From Arthrobacter sp. SDTb3-6 (GTDB lineage: Bacteria; Actinomycetota; Actinomycetes; Actinomycetales; Micrococcaceae), in contig NZ_JAAMFN010000020.1 of assembly GCF_013376095.1 (NCBI RefSeq), forward strand, positions 1 to 64,000: a DNA stretch of 64,000 nt, read 5' to 3'. Of the stretch, positions 9,234 to 17,754 are shown piece by piece (within the stretch, counting starts at the first letter, position 1; each line of letters starts with the position of its first letter). Below the pieces are notes generated by a model. That model had not been told where the DNA came from, did no database searches, and saw only the letters and a list, made by a program, of their open reading frames with translations. Made by a program: the position numbers and the translations under genes.

Positions 9234-10291
9234 GGGATCCGGTTCAGCCAGGCCTGCGTGCCAAACTTGCCTTCCACCCGCCGGGCGGCCTCGGCGAGCT
9301 CCCCGGCGGTCAGTTCCGACGGCGTGGCGTTGTAGCGTGCGGTGAAGGTGCCGGCCATGCGGGCCAGGATATCTGTCCGGGACAGCCCGGTCTGCCGCCT
9401 CAACGGGTCCACCCGCTTCTTCGCCGAGCGGGTGCCCTTGTCGGAGAGCTTTTCCTTGCCAATGCGCAGGACCTGGACCATTTTGTCCGCGTCGATGTCA
9501 TAGCTCATGGTGACATGGTGGAGCATCGCGCCGTTGCTGAAACGCTTTTGGGCCGCCCCGCCGATCTTGCCCTGGTCGGTGGCGATGTCGTTGAGCGGGA
9601 CGTAAAACGCCTGCACGCCAATCGACTCCAGCGCTGCCATGACCCAGTTGTCCAGGAACTTGTAGGAATCCTCAAAGGACAGCCCGTCCACGAGGCCTTG
9701 CGGAAGATAGAGGGAATAGGTGATGCAGTTGCCGGCCTCCATGAACATGGCCCCGCCGCCGCTGATCCGGCGCACCACGTTGATGCCGTACTTTTCGACG
9801 CCGGCCGGGTCCAGTTCGTTGCGCACCGACTGGAAGCTGCCAATCACCACGGAGGGCTCGTCCCAGTCCCAGAACCGCAACGTGGGATTGCGGCGCCCGG
9901 CGCCCACTGCCTCCGCCAGCACCTCGTCAAGGGCAACGTTGACGGCCGTGGGCAGGACGGTGGGGGCGATGATGTCCCAGTCGTGGTCCAGCCAGCTGCT
10001 CGCCTTGGCCAGGGCGCGGCGCACGGCGATGGCGACGGCCTGGGCGGAAAAGCCGAAGAGCACCACGCCGTCGTCCAGGCCCGCCGTGACGGCGTCGGCG
10101 AGGTCTTGGGCCGGGAGGTCGGCGGACAGTCCGGTCAGGGCCGCGTTGATGTCCCCGAGGGCGTCGTCGGGTTCCAGGAAGAAGTCGCCGCTGACGGAAA
10201 CGTTCGCCAGCCTCCCCTCCGCGACGTCAAGGTCGACCACCACCAATTTGCCGCCGTGGACCTTGTATTCCCCATGCAGTTGAGTTCCCAT
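9230..10291 (-). CDS. lipoate-protein ligase, domain-permuted
   Basis: Attaches lipoate to the lysine of lipoyl domains, salvaging lipoate for 2-oxoacid dehydrogenases and the glycine cleavage system. The catalytic BPL/LplA/LipB domain occupies about residues 110-340, with RRISGGGAMFMEAG and the lysine-containing KIGGAAQKRF. The small LplA accessory domain (HGEYKVHGGKLVVVDLDV, then SGDFFLEPDDAL) precedes it at residues 6-95. In E. coli LplA this domain is C-terminal, so the order here is inverted. Total length is 353 residues. The ATG at 10291 has only a weak GAGG two bases upstream. Downstream it overlaps the TDT transporter gene. Confidence 0.85.
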   Translation of the reverse strand: MGTQLHGEYKVHGGKLVVVDLDVAEGRLANVSVSGDFFLEPDDALGDINAALTGLSADLPAQDLADAVTAGLDDGVVLFGFSAQAVAIAVRRALAKASSWLDHDWDIIAPTVLPTAVNVALDEVLAEAVGAGRRNPTLRFWDWDEPSVVIGSFQSVRNELDPAGVEKYGINVVRRISGGGAMFMEAGNCITYSLYLPQGLVDGLSFEDSYKFLDNWVMAALESIGVQAFYVPLNDIATDQGKIGGAAQKRFSNGAMLHHVTMSYDIDADKMVQVLRIGKEKLSDKGTRSAKKRVDPLRRQTGLSRTDILARMAGTFTARYNATPSELTAGELAEAARRVEGKFGTQAWLNRIP

Positions 10292-10418
10292 GACCTCAGT
10301 TTCCCAACTAAAGCCCTAACCGCGCAAAAGGGCGGCACGGCCGCCGGTGGCGGGCAGCAGGCAAGGCGCGCCTGGCCAACACCCAAGGCTGGCACATGGA
10401 CAAGGCAGGCCCACATAC

Positions 10419-10452
10419 AAGGCAGGCCCCCACCATGGTGGGGGCCTGCCTT
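10419..10452 (-). terminator. 34-bp perfect palindrome after rpmE2
   Basis: A perfect palindrome centred on CCATGG (each arm 17 nt, AAGGCAGGCCCCCACCA) begins 23 nt after the L31 stop. It can form a very stable hairpin and most likely terminates rpmE2 before the lipoate ligase gene. No U-tract follows. A partial copy of one arm (CAAGGCAGGCCCAC) lies just beside it at 10401-10413. Confidence 0.7.
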
Positions 10453-10475
10453 GGGAAACGTGGGGGCGGAAGTAT

Positions 10476-10730
10476 TTACTTCTTGCCGAAGCCTGCAAAG
10501 CGGGCGTTGAAGCGCTCCACGCGGCCGGCGCTGTCCATGATGCGCTGCTTGCCCGTGTAGAACGGGTGCGACTCGGAGGAGATTTCGACGTCGATGACGG
10601 GGTAGGTGTTGCCGTCTTCCCACTCGATGGTCTTCTCCGACGTGGCGGTGGAGCGCGTCAGGAACTTGGTGCCGGAGGCCAGGTCGTTGAAGACAATGGC
10701 TTCGTACTTGGGGTGGGTGTTCTGCTTCAC
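10476..10730 (-). CDS. rpmE2: 50S ribosomal protein L31 type B
   Basis: An 84-residue protein of the large ribosomal subunit. It starts [16 protein letters not shown] and contains the conserved [12 protein letters not shown] segment. It has no cysteines, so it is the zinc-free (type B) form. In many bacteria type B paralogs replace the zinc-binding form when zinc is scarce, often under Zur control; I see no clear Zur box. A small hairpin lies in the 5' leader, and a strong palindromic hairpin follows the gene, so it probably forms its own transcript. Confidence 0.95.
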   Translation of the reverse strand: MKQNTHPKYEAIVFNDLASGTKFLTRSTATSEKTIEWEDGNTYPVIDVEISSESHPFYTGKQRIMDSAGRVERFNARFAGFGKK

Positions 10731-10751
10731 GGTTTACCTCTGAATGTGATC

Positions 10752-10769
10752 GTCTGGTTTTTGCCAGAC
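10752..10769 (-). promoter_or_regulatory. leader hairpin upstream of rpmE2
   Basis: A 6-bp perfect inverted repeat (GTCTGG, 6-nt loop TTTTTG, CCAGAC) ends 22 nt before the L31 start. A second, looser inverted repeat (AATGTT at 10775, AACATT at 10803) lies just upstream. These could be a ribosomal-protein leader structure or an operator. Function is inferred only from position. Confidence 0.3.
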
Positions 10770-10847
10770 TGATGAATGTTATGGCCACACGGGCCAGCTG
10801 TAAACATTACCGGTTGCGGGCCGCATTTTCCAAGCCGGCGGCCAGGC

Positions 10848-11306
10848 TCAGCCACGTTCCGTCAGCGCGGCCAGGGCCTGGTCGGCGTGGACGTCCATGT
10901 TGGTCTCGCTCGAAACCTGGAACTGCACGGCCAGTGAGGGGTCCACAATGAACGTTGCCCGCTTGGTGGGCAGTGACCTGGCCAGCAGGTGGCGGCGCAC
11001 ACCAAAGAGTTCGGCCACCTCCCCCCGGGGGTCGCTCAGCAGGGGAAAACCCAGGTGGTTTTCGGTGGCAAAGGCCAGCTGCCGCTGCGGTGAATCGGTG
11101 CTGATGCCCACCACCGAGGCGCCCGCGGCGGCAAATTCCTGCGCCAGGTCCCGGAAATGGCAGGCCTCTTTGGTGCACCCGCCACTGCCGGCCAGGGGAT
11201 AGAAAAAGATGACCAGGGGTCCGTTGGCGGCCAGCGCGGAGAGCCTGCGCGGCGTGCCGTGCTGGTCCTGCAGTTCAAAGTCTGCAATGACATCGCCGAT
11301 TTTCAT
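10848..11306 (-). CDS. Bcp-like atypical 2-Cys peroxiredoxin
   Basis: Thiol peroxidase of 152 residues reducing hydrogen peroxide and organic hydroperoxides in the cytosol. The peroxidatic motif P-x3-S-x2-C reads PLAGSGGC with C44. A second Cys five residues on (C49, GGCTKEAC) is the resolving cysteine arrangement of the Bcp/PrxQ subfamily. Helix and strand order and length match the family. The start is 9 nt after the stop of the SpoU methyltransferase gene. There is no clear ribosome site, but TAGGCT ends exactly 6 nt before the ATG, which would suit a leaderless transcript. Confidence 0.9.
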   Translation of the reverse strand: MKIGDVIADFELQDQHGTPRRLSALAANGPLVIFFYPLAGSGGCTKEACHFRDLAQEFAAAGASVVGISTDSPQRQLAFATENHLGFPLLSDPRGEVAELFGVRRHLLARSLPTKRATFIVDPSLAVQFQVSSETNMDVHADQALAALTERG

Positions 11307-11315
11307 GCAGCCAGC

Positions 11316-12134
11316 CTACGCCTGCACGCCTGGCCCGGACTGCGTGGCGAAGAACGCCACGGCGCTGGCCGCGGCAACGTTCAGCGAGTCCACCCCGGCA
11401 TACATGGGGATCAGGACGGTGTGGTCGGCCTCCGCCACCGTAGCCGCGCCGAGCCCGTCACCCTCGGTGCCCAGGATGAGGGCCAGCTTCGCATCGTGGC
11501 GGCCGGCGAGCTGGGAGATGGTGAGCGAATCGGGCTTCAGGGCGAGGGCCGCTGTCGTAAATCCCGCCGAGCGCAGCAGGTCCATCCCCGCGGGCCAGGC
11601 GGGCAGCCGGGCCCACGGCACCTGGAAGACGGCGCCCATGCTGACGCGGATGCTGCGGCGGTACAGCGGATCGCCGCAGCGGGGACTGACCAGCACGGCG
11701 TCCACGCCCAAGGCCGCTGCGGAGCGGAAGATGGCGCCGATGTTGGTGTGGTCCACGATGTCCTCCAGCACCGCCACCCGGCGGGCGCCAGCCAGCAGGG
11801 TGGGGATGTCCGCCGGGGCAGGGCGGTGCATGGCGGCCATGGCGCCGCGGTGCAGGTGGAAGCCGGTGATGTCCTCCAGCATGCGGGCCGTGCCCACAAA
11901 GACGGGGACGTCCGGGTGGGCGTCAATGACGTCGGCAAGTTCCGGGAGCCACTTCTCCGCCATGAAGAAGGAGCGCGGCCGGTGGCCGGCGTCGAGCGCG
12001 CGCCGCAGCACCCGCGAACTCTCGGCAATGTACATGCCTTCGGCCGGCTCACGCATCTTGCGCAGCTGGACGTCCGTCAGCGACGTGTAGTCGCTGACGC
12101 GAGGATCCGCCGGGTCCTCCAGGTGGATGATCAC
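11316..12134 (-). CDS. SpoU/TrmH-family RNA 2'-O-methyltransferase
   Basis: A 272-residue member of the SPOUT (trefoil-knot) methyltransferases that 2'-O-methylate ribose in rRNA or tRNA using SAM. The N-terminal substrate-binding domain carries EPAEGMYIAESSRVL. The SpoU motif 1 is LEDIVDHTNIGAIFRSAAALG. The C-terminal knot contains LILGTEGDGLG and VLIPMYAGVDSLNVAAASAV. The exact RNA target cannot be assigned. It lies 37 nt downstream of the ABC ATPase gene and 9 nt upstream of the peroxiredoxin gene, so the three may be transcribed together. Confidence 0.88.
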   Translation of the reverse strand: MIIHLEDPADPRVSDYTSLTDVQLRKMREPAEGMYIAESSRVLRRALDAGHRPRSFFMAEKWLPELADVIDAHPDVPVFVGTARMLEDITGFHLHRGAMAAMHRPAPADIPTLLAGARRVAVLEDIVDHTNIGAIFRSAAALGVDAVLVSPRCGDPLYRRSIRVSMGAVFQVPWARLPAWPAGMDLLRSAGFTTAALALKPDSLTISQLAGRHDAKLALILGTEGDGLGAATVAEADHTVLIPMYAGVDSLNVAAASAVAFFATQSGPGVQA

Positions 12135-12171
12135 GGTCGGGCTGTTCCGGGTCCGGTGGCGAACCGCACCG

Positions 12172-12957
12172 CTAGTGGCGGGCGGTGGCGGTGTAGCGGC
12201 CGCCGTTGCTGGTCACGGCCAGGGGCAGGCCGAACGTGGCGCTGAGGTTTTCCTCGGTCAGCACCGCGTCGATGGGGCCCTGGGCCACGATGCCGCCGTC
12301 GCGCAGCAGCAGGGCATGGGTGAAGCCCGGCGGGACTTCCTCCAGGTGGTGGGTGACCAGGACCGTGGACGGGGCCAGCGGATCGGCGGCCAGTTCGCTC
12401 AGGCGGTGGACCAGGTCCTCGCGGCCGGCCAGGTCAAGGCCTGCGCCTGGCTCGTCCAGCAACAGCAATTCGGGGTCGCTCATGAGGGCGCGGGCAATCT
12501 GGACACGCTTGCGTTCGCCCTCGCTGAGGGAGGCGAACGGCCGGTTCAGGAAGGTGGACATGCCCCAGTCCTCGAGCAGGCGGAAGGCCCGGCGTTCGTC
12601 GTCGCGCTCATAGGCCTCACGCCAGCGCCCGGTCACGCCATAGGAGGCCGTCACCACCACGTTGAGGACCTTTTCGTGTTCCGGGATCTGGTTGGCCAGC
12701 GTGGCGGAGGCCAGGCCGATCCGCGGGCGAAGTTCAAAGACGTCGACGGCGCCGAGCACCTCGTCCAGGATGCCCGCCACGCCGCGGGTGGGGTGCATGC
12801 GGGCGCCGGCAATCTGTAGCAGGGTGCTCTTGCCCGCGCCGTTCGGCCCCAGGACCACCCAGCGTTCGCCCTCGGCCACCTGCCAATCAACGGAATCCAA
12901 CAGTGTTTTGGTGCCGCGGACCACGCTGACACCGGCCAAACCCAAAACTTCACTCAT
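12172..12957 (-). CDS. stand-alone ABC ATPase, iron/molybdate-importer type
   Basis: A 261-residue single ABC domain: Walker A GPNGAGKST, signature LSEGERKRV, Walker B LLLLDEPGAGLD and H-loop VTHH. No membrane partner is nearby. Such orphan ATPases of the ModF/YlmA-like class are common in actinobacteria, and the transported substrate, if any, is unknown. I chose the ATG at 12957 because the domain begins directly there; the frame stays open far upstream only as a shadow of serB. TAGGCT lies 8 nt before the ATG, a possible short-leader promoter. It is divergent from serB. Confidence 0.8.
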   Translation of the reverse strand: MSEVLGLAGVSVVRGTKTLLDSVDWQVAEGERWVVLGPNGAGKSTLLQIAGARMHPTRGVAGILDEVLGAVDVFELRPRIGLASATLANQIPEHEKVLNVVVTASYGVTGRWREAYERDDERRAFRLLEDWGMSTFLNRPFASLSEGERKRVQIARALMSDPELLLLDEPGAGLDLAGREDLVHRLSELAADPLAPSTVLVTHHLEEVPPGFTHALLLRDGGIVAQGPIDAVLTEENLSATFGLPLAVTSNGGRYTATARH

Positions 12958-13056
12958 AACCACTGAGCCTAGGGCACGCAGGCCAGCCAACGCGAACTGT
13001 GCGCCCCTGCCGGGCCGGCCCGCCACCGGCATGCGCCGGGCGGCCCGGGCCTTGGC

Positions 13057-13062
13057 TAGAAT
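13057..13062 (+). promoter_or_regulatory. leaderless-type -10 element for serB
   Basis: TAGAAT is followed by the six bases TGGCCC and then the serB ATG at 13069. A TANNNT hexamer ending 6 nt before the start codon places transcription initiation on the ATG itself. No Shine-Dalgarno sequence is present, consistent with a leaderless mRNA as is common in actinobacteria. Confidence 0.6.
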
Positions 13063-13068
13063 TGGCCC

Positions 13069-13974
13069 ATGCCCTCCACCTTGACAGCGGTCAGCTACGG
13101 CCAGACGCTCCCTCCCGCAGCCCTCCAACAGATCCGCGCCGTGCTGGCGTCCAACGGCGTGGAAATCCGTGCCGAATGCGCCGAGGGCCACCCGGGCTTC
13201 GACTGCACCACCTTCGCCCTGGCGGCGGCCGGAAATGACACCGGCGACGTCGTCGCGCGCCTGCGCACTTCCCTGGCCGCGGCCGCCGTCGAGGGCGTGG
13301 ACACGGCCGTGGTGCCGAACACCCTGCGCGACGCGGAGCGCAAGTTCATCATCATGGACGTCGATTCGACGCTGATCCAGCAGGAGGTCATCGAGCTGCT
13401 GGCCGCCCATGCAGGCATGGAGGCGGAGGTGGCCAAGGTGACCGCGGCCGCCATGCGCGGGGAACTGGATTTCGCCCAGAGCCTGCACCACCGCGTGGCC
13501 ACGCTGGCCGGGCTGCCGGAAAGCGTGCTTGCCGAGGTGGGGGCGAAGATCCAATTGTCCGTCGGCGCGGAACGGCTGGTCGTGCGCGCGAAGGCGGCCG
13601 GACACACCGTGGCGGCGGTGTCCGGCGGCTTCTCGCAAATCCTGGCGCCGCTGGCGGCACGGCTGGGGCTGGACTTTGCCCTGGCCAACGACCTTGAAAT
13701 TGTCGGGGGCAGGCTCACCGGCCGGGTTTCCGGCGCCGTGGTTGACCGCGCCGCCAAGGCGGCCTCGCTGCGTTCGTGGAGTGCAGCCGCGGGCATCGGC
13801 GCGGACGCCACCATGGCGATCGGCGACGGCGCCAACGACCTTGACATGATGGCCGCCGCCGCCCTGGGCGTCGCCTTCAACGCCAAGCCGGCCGTCCGCG
13901 CCGTGGCCGACGCCCAGATCAACCTGCCCAACCTGGACGTGGCGCTGGCGCTGGCCGGCATCCCCGGCGAGTAG
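13069..13974 (+). CDS. serB: phosphoserine phosphatase
   Basis: Last step of serine synthesis: O-phosphoserine to serine. HAD-superfamily enzyme of 301 residues. The nucleophile motif I is D97-V-D-S-T (IIMDVDST), motif II includes AVSGGF, and motifs III/IV include AAKAASLRSW and AIGDGANDLDMM. Residues 1-90 form an N-terminal region resembling the ACT-like regulatory part seen in actinobacterial SerB. It stands alone, with a leaderless-type promoter immediately upstream. The 3' end is convergent with the SDR gene 7 nt away. Confidence 0.93.
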   Translation: MPSTLTAVSYGQTLPPAALQQIRAVLASNGVEIRAECAEGHPGFDCTTFALAAAGNDTGDVVARLRTSLAAAAVEGVDTAVVPNTLRDAERKFIIMDVDSTLIQQEVIELLAAHAGMEAEVAKVTAAAMRGELDFAQSLHHRVATLAGLPESVLAEVGAKIQLSVGAERLVVRAKAAGHTVAAVSGGFSQILAPLAARLGLDFALANDLEIVGGRLTGRVSGAVVDRAAKAASLRSWSAAAGIGADATMAIGDGANDLDMMAAAALGVAFNAKPAVRAVADAQINLPNLDVALALAGIPGE

Positions 13975-13981
13975 CTGGCGC

Positions 13982-14722
13982 CTACTTGAAGTAGTCCGCG
14001 CCGCCCACGTATTCGGTGTGGCCGGTCTCGACGTCGGCCGTGGCCATCTTGGCGATTTCCGCGGCAAACTCCGCCACGGAGTACAGGCGGCCGGCCTCGG
14101 CCCGGCGGGCCTCAATGGCGCCGGGGTTGGCACGGTCCAGCAGCGTGGCGGTGACGGTGCCTTCAATCATGTCCCCGGAGACCACCACCAGGGAGATGTC
14201 CTCCTCGGACAGGCCCGGGATCAGTGCGCGCAGGGCGTCCTCGCCAGCGCGCTTGCTCTTGGCCACCGGCTCATACTCGGGCATGGTGGGCACGGTTTCA
14301 ATGAAGTGCGCCTGGTGGCTGGTGACGAACACCACACGGGATCCCGGCTTCATGAGGGGCAGGGCGGACTTGAGCAGGTTGACCTGGGCATCGCGGTTGA
14401 GCTGCAGGGCGTAGTTCTCCGCCATGCCGGACTCCATGCCGCCGGAGGCATTGAGGACCAGCAGGTCCAGCGAGCCAAAGTTTTCCATGGCGGCGCTGAC
14501 CAGTGCCTGCACGCCTTCCTGGGTGGTCAGGTCCGCGCCCACGGCCACGGCCCGGCCGCCGGCTTCGGTGATCTGGGCGACCACCTTGTTGGCCCGGGGT
14601 GCCTTCTGGCGGTAATTGACCACCACCGCGGCTCCTTCCGCGGCCAGGTACTTGGCCACATCGGCACCGACCCCGCGGGAGGACCCGGTAACAATTGCTG
14701 TCTTTCCGTCAAGCTTTCCCAT
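13982..14722 (-). CDS. SDR oxidoreductase with Y-x6-K motif beside fabG
   Basis: A 246-residue Rossmann-fold dehydrogenase. The cofactor loop is TGSSRGVG, typical of classical NADP-using SDRs. NASGG and the serine of FVTSHQ are present. Instead of Y-x3-K it shows Y-E-P-V-A-K-S-K, a Y-x6-K spacing known from enoyl-ACP reductases (FabI/InhA). It lies 43 nt downstream of fabG in the same direction. In mycobacteria inhA occupies this place, so an enoyl reductase or another fatty-acid role is an attractive but unproven idea; the glycine loop is not FabI-like. I chose the ATG at 14722 because AAAGGA lies 6 nt upstream; another ATG two codons earlier is too close to it. Confidence 0.75.
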   Translation of the reverse strand: MGKLDGKTAIVTGSSRGVGADVAKYLAAEGAAVVVNYRQKAPRANKVVAQITEAGGRAVAVGADLTTQEGVQALVSAAMENFGSLDLLVLNASGGMESGMAENYALQLNRDAQVNLLKSALPLMKPGSRVVFVTSHQAHFIETVPTMPEYEPVAKSKRAGEDALRALIPGLSEEDISLVVVSGDMIEGTVTATLLDRANPGAIEARRAEAGRLYSVAEFAAEIAKMATADVETGHTEYVGGADYFK

Positions 14723-14765
14723 ATGCATTCCTTTGTTTCGCAAAATTGGTGGGGTGTCGTGCGGC

Positions 14766-16082
<1,317 letters not shown>

Positions 16083-16086
<4 letters not shown>

Positions 16087-16316
16087 ACCTGTTGGACATG
16101 ACCGGGCCGCAGCCTGCCGGGGCGGTGTGCTCCCGCAAGGGATGCCGCAACACGGCCACCACCTTGCTGCTGTGGAACAACCCGAAGATCCACACGCCGG
16201 AACGGCGCAAGACCTGGCTGGCCTGTGACGAACACGCCGCCTGGCTCCAGGACTACCTCCAGGAGCGTTCCCTGTGGAAAGAAACCCTGCCGATGACGCC
16301 CGAGGGGCCCGCCTGA
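16083..16316 (+). CDS. small zinc-ribbon-like protein
   Basis: A 77-residue protein with a TTG start that overlaps the DUF3099 stop by 4 nt (TTGA). It carries C-x4-C (CSRKGC) near residue 16 and C-x2-H (ACDEH) near residue 48, enough to bind one metal. In between is a basic, Trp-containing stretch (LLLWNNPKIHTPERRKTW). There is no signal peptide or membrane helix. I do not recognise a characterised family. The position between DUF3099 and SURF1 suggests a connection to membrane or oxidase assembly, but that is only context. Confidence 0.7.
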
Positions 16317-16319
16317 TCC

Positions 16320-17213
16320 ATGAAGACCTACAAGTTCCTGTTTTCCAGCAAGTGGGCCGGCTACTTCGCCGTGGCCGTGGTGTTCGCCATTGCCTGCGTC
16401 GCACTGGGCAACTGGCAGATGAACCGCAACAACGAGACCATGGCCAACATTGCCAAGATCACCGACAACTATTCCGCCGCCCCGGTCGGCTACCAGGCGC
16501 TGAAATCGAACTTTGACCACCTGGACGCCGCCAAGGAATGGACGCCGGTCACCCTGAAGGGGACCTACCTGACGGCGGACCAGAGGGTGGTCCGCAACCG
16601 CCCCCTGAACGGCGCGCCCGGCTATGAAGTGATCGTGCCGCTCAAGCTGTCCAATGGCGACACCGTCATCATCGACCGCGGCTGGCTGCCCATTGGCAAC
16701 AAGGTCCCCGGACATCCGGACGTGGTGCCCCAGCCGCAATCCGGGACGGTGACTGTCGTGGCCAGGTTGCGGCCGCCGGAGCCCAAGCTTGACCGTGGCG
16801 CCCCCGCCGGGCAAATAGCCTCCATTGACCTCAAGGACTACGCCTCGCAGCTGGGCTACCCGATCAAGACGGGGGCCTACGGCCAACTCGTCAGCGAGTC
16901 GCCGGCCGCCGCCGTGAACCCGACGCCGTTCCCGGCACCGTCCATCGACCCCGGCTCCCACCTCAGCTACGCCCTGCAGTGGGTCTGCTTTGGCGTGCTG
17001 GCCTTCGTCGGCTTTGGCTACGCTGCGCGCATGCAGCGCCGCAACGACGAGTATGACACCCTGGAAGCAGCCGAGTCCGGGGTGCCGGTCGAGGAAGTTT
17101 ATGGCCGTGGATCCCCATTCCACCCGCGCCCCAGGAAAAAGGTGCGCAAGCCCGGGGCCCGCCCCACAGCCGAAGAGGAAGAAGACGCCCTGTTGGACTC
17201 GCAGGGCTTCTAG
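16320..17213 (+). CDS. SURF1-family cytochrome oxidase assembly protein
   Basis: A 297-residue membrane protein helping to insert heme a into the aa3-type cytochrome c oxidase. It has the family topology of two transmembrane helices (residues about 11-30 and 219-237) bracketing an outward-facing domain. Family motifs are GNWQMNR just after the first helix, RNRPLNGAPGYEVIVPL, IDRGWLP and a final HLSYALQWVCFGVLAFVGF. A basic tail follows. It starts 3 nt after the zinc-ribbon gene, so the three + strand genes form one operon. CtaA and CtaB, which make heme A, are encoded later in the window. Confidence 0.9.
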   Translation: MKTYKFLFSSKWAGYFAVAVVFAIACVALGNWQMNRNNETMANIAKITDNYSAAPVGYQALKSNFDHLDAAKEWTPVTLKGTYLTADQRVVRNRPLNGAPGYEVIVPLKLSNGDTVIIDRGWLPIGNKVPGHPDVVPQPQSGTVTVVARLRPPEPKLDRGAPAGQIASIDLKDYASQLGYPIKTGAYGQLVSESPAAAVNPTPFPAPSIDPGSHLSYALQWVCFGVLAFVGFGYAARMQRRNDEYDTLEAAESGVPVEEVYGRGSPFHPRPRKKVRKPGARPTAEEEEDALLDSQGF

Positions 17214-17238
17214 CAGGGCCGCCGGTCCGGCCGGGGCC

Positions 17239-17244
17239 TAGACT
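17239..17244 (+). promoter_or_regulatory. leaderless-type -10 element for ybaK-like gene
   Basis: TAGACT is followed by GGGCCC and then the GTG at 17251. The arrangement is the same as at serB (TAGAAT, TGGCCC, ATG) and at the ABC ATPase gene at 29567. No ribosome site is present, supporting a leaderless transcript. Confidence 0.55.
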
Positions 17245-17250
17245 GGGCCC

Positions 17251-17748
17251 GTGAACATTGATCCCAACATGGAAGCCCTGGACGCGGCCCCCGCCGTCGC
17301 CAAGGTCCGTGCGGCGCTGCTGGCCGCAGGCCTGCCGGACACCGTTGTGGTTGTGGGCGACAAGGTGGCGACGGCAGCCAGCGCGGCTGCCGTGCTGGGC
17401 TGCGACGTGGCAGCCATCGCCAACAGCCTGATTTTTGAGTGCGCCGGAGAGCCCCTGCTGATCCTTGCCAGCGGCGCCGCGAAGGTGGACGTCAAGCTTG
17501 TGGCGCGCCTGCACCAGCTGCCGAAAATCAGGCGGGCCACCCCCGAATTCGTGTTGGAACACGCCGGGCAGCCGGTGGGCGGGGTGGCCCCGGTGGGCCA
17601 CCGCCACCCGATCCGTGCCCTGCTTGACACGGGGCTGGCGCACCATCCGGTGCTGTGGGCCGGCGCCGGCAGCCACCAGGCCATGCTGTCCATCAGCTAC
17701 GCGGATCTCGCCCGCATCACGGGAGCCGTCCCCACGGCGGTCCGCTGA
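17251..17748 (+). CDS. YbaK/EbsC-family aminoacyl-tRNA editing domain
   Basis: A stand-alone 165-residue editing domain related to YbaK/ProX, which deacylate mischarged tRNAs such as Cys-tRNA-Pro. Recognisable parts are the strand AAIANSLIFECAGEPLLILASG, the conserved lysine in AAKVD and the loop GGVAPVGHRHPIRALLD. Which tRNA it acts on cannot be told. It is monocistronic, with a GTG start directly behind a leaderless-type promoter. It is convergent with the ABC-F gene (6 nt between stops). Confidence 0.85.
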   Translation: MNIDPNMEALDAAPAVAKVRAALLAAGLPDTVVVVGDKVATAASAAAVLGCDVAAIANSLIFECAGEPLLILASGAAKVDVKLVARLHQLPKIRRATPEFVLEHAGQPVGGVAPVGHRHPIRALLDTGLAHHPVLWAGAGSHQAMLSISYADLARITGAVPTAVR

Positions 17749-17754
17749 GGCGTC

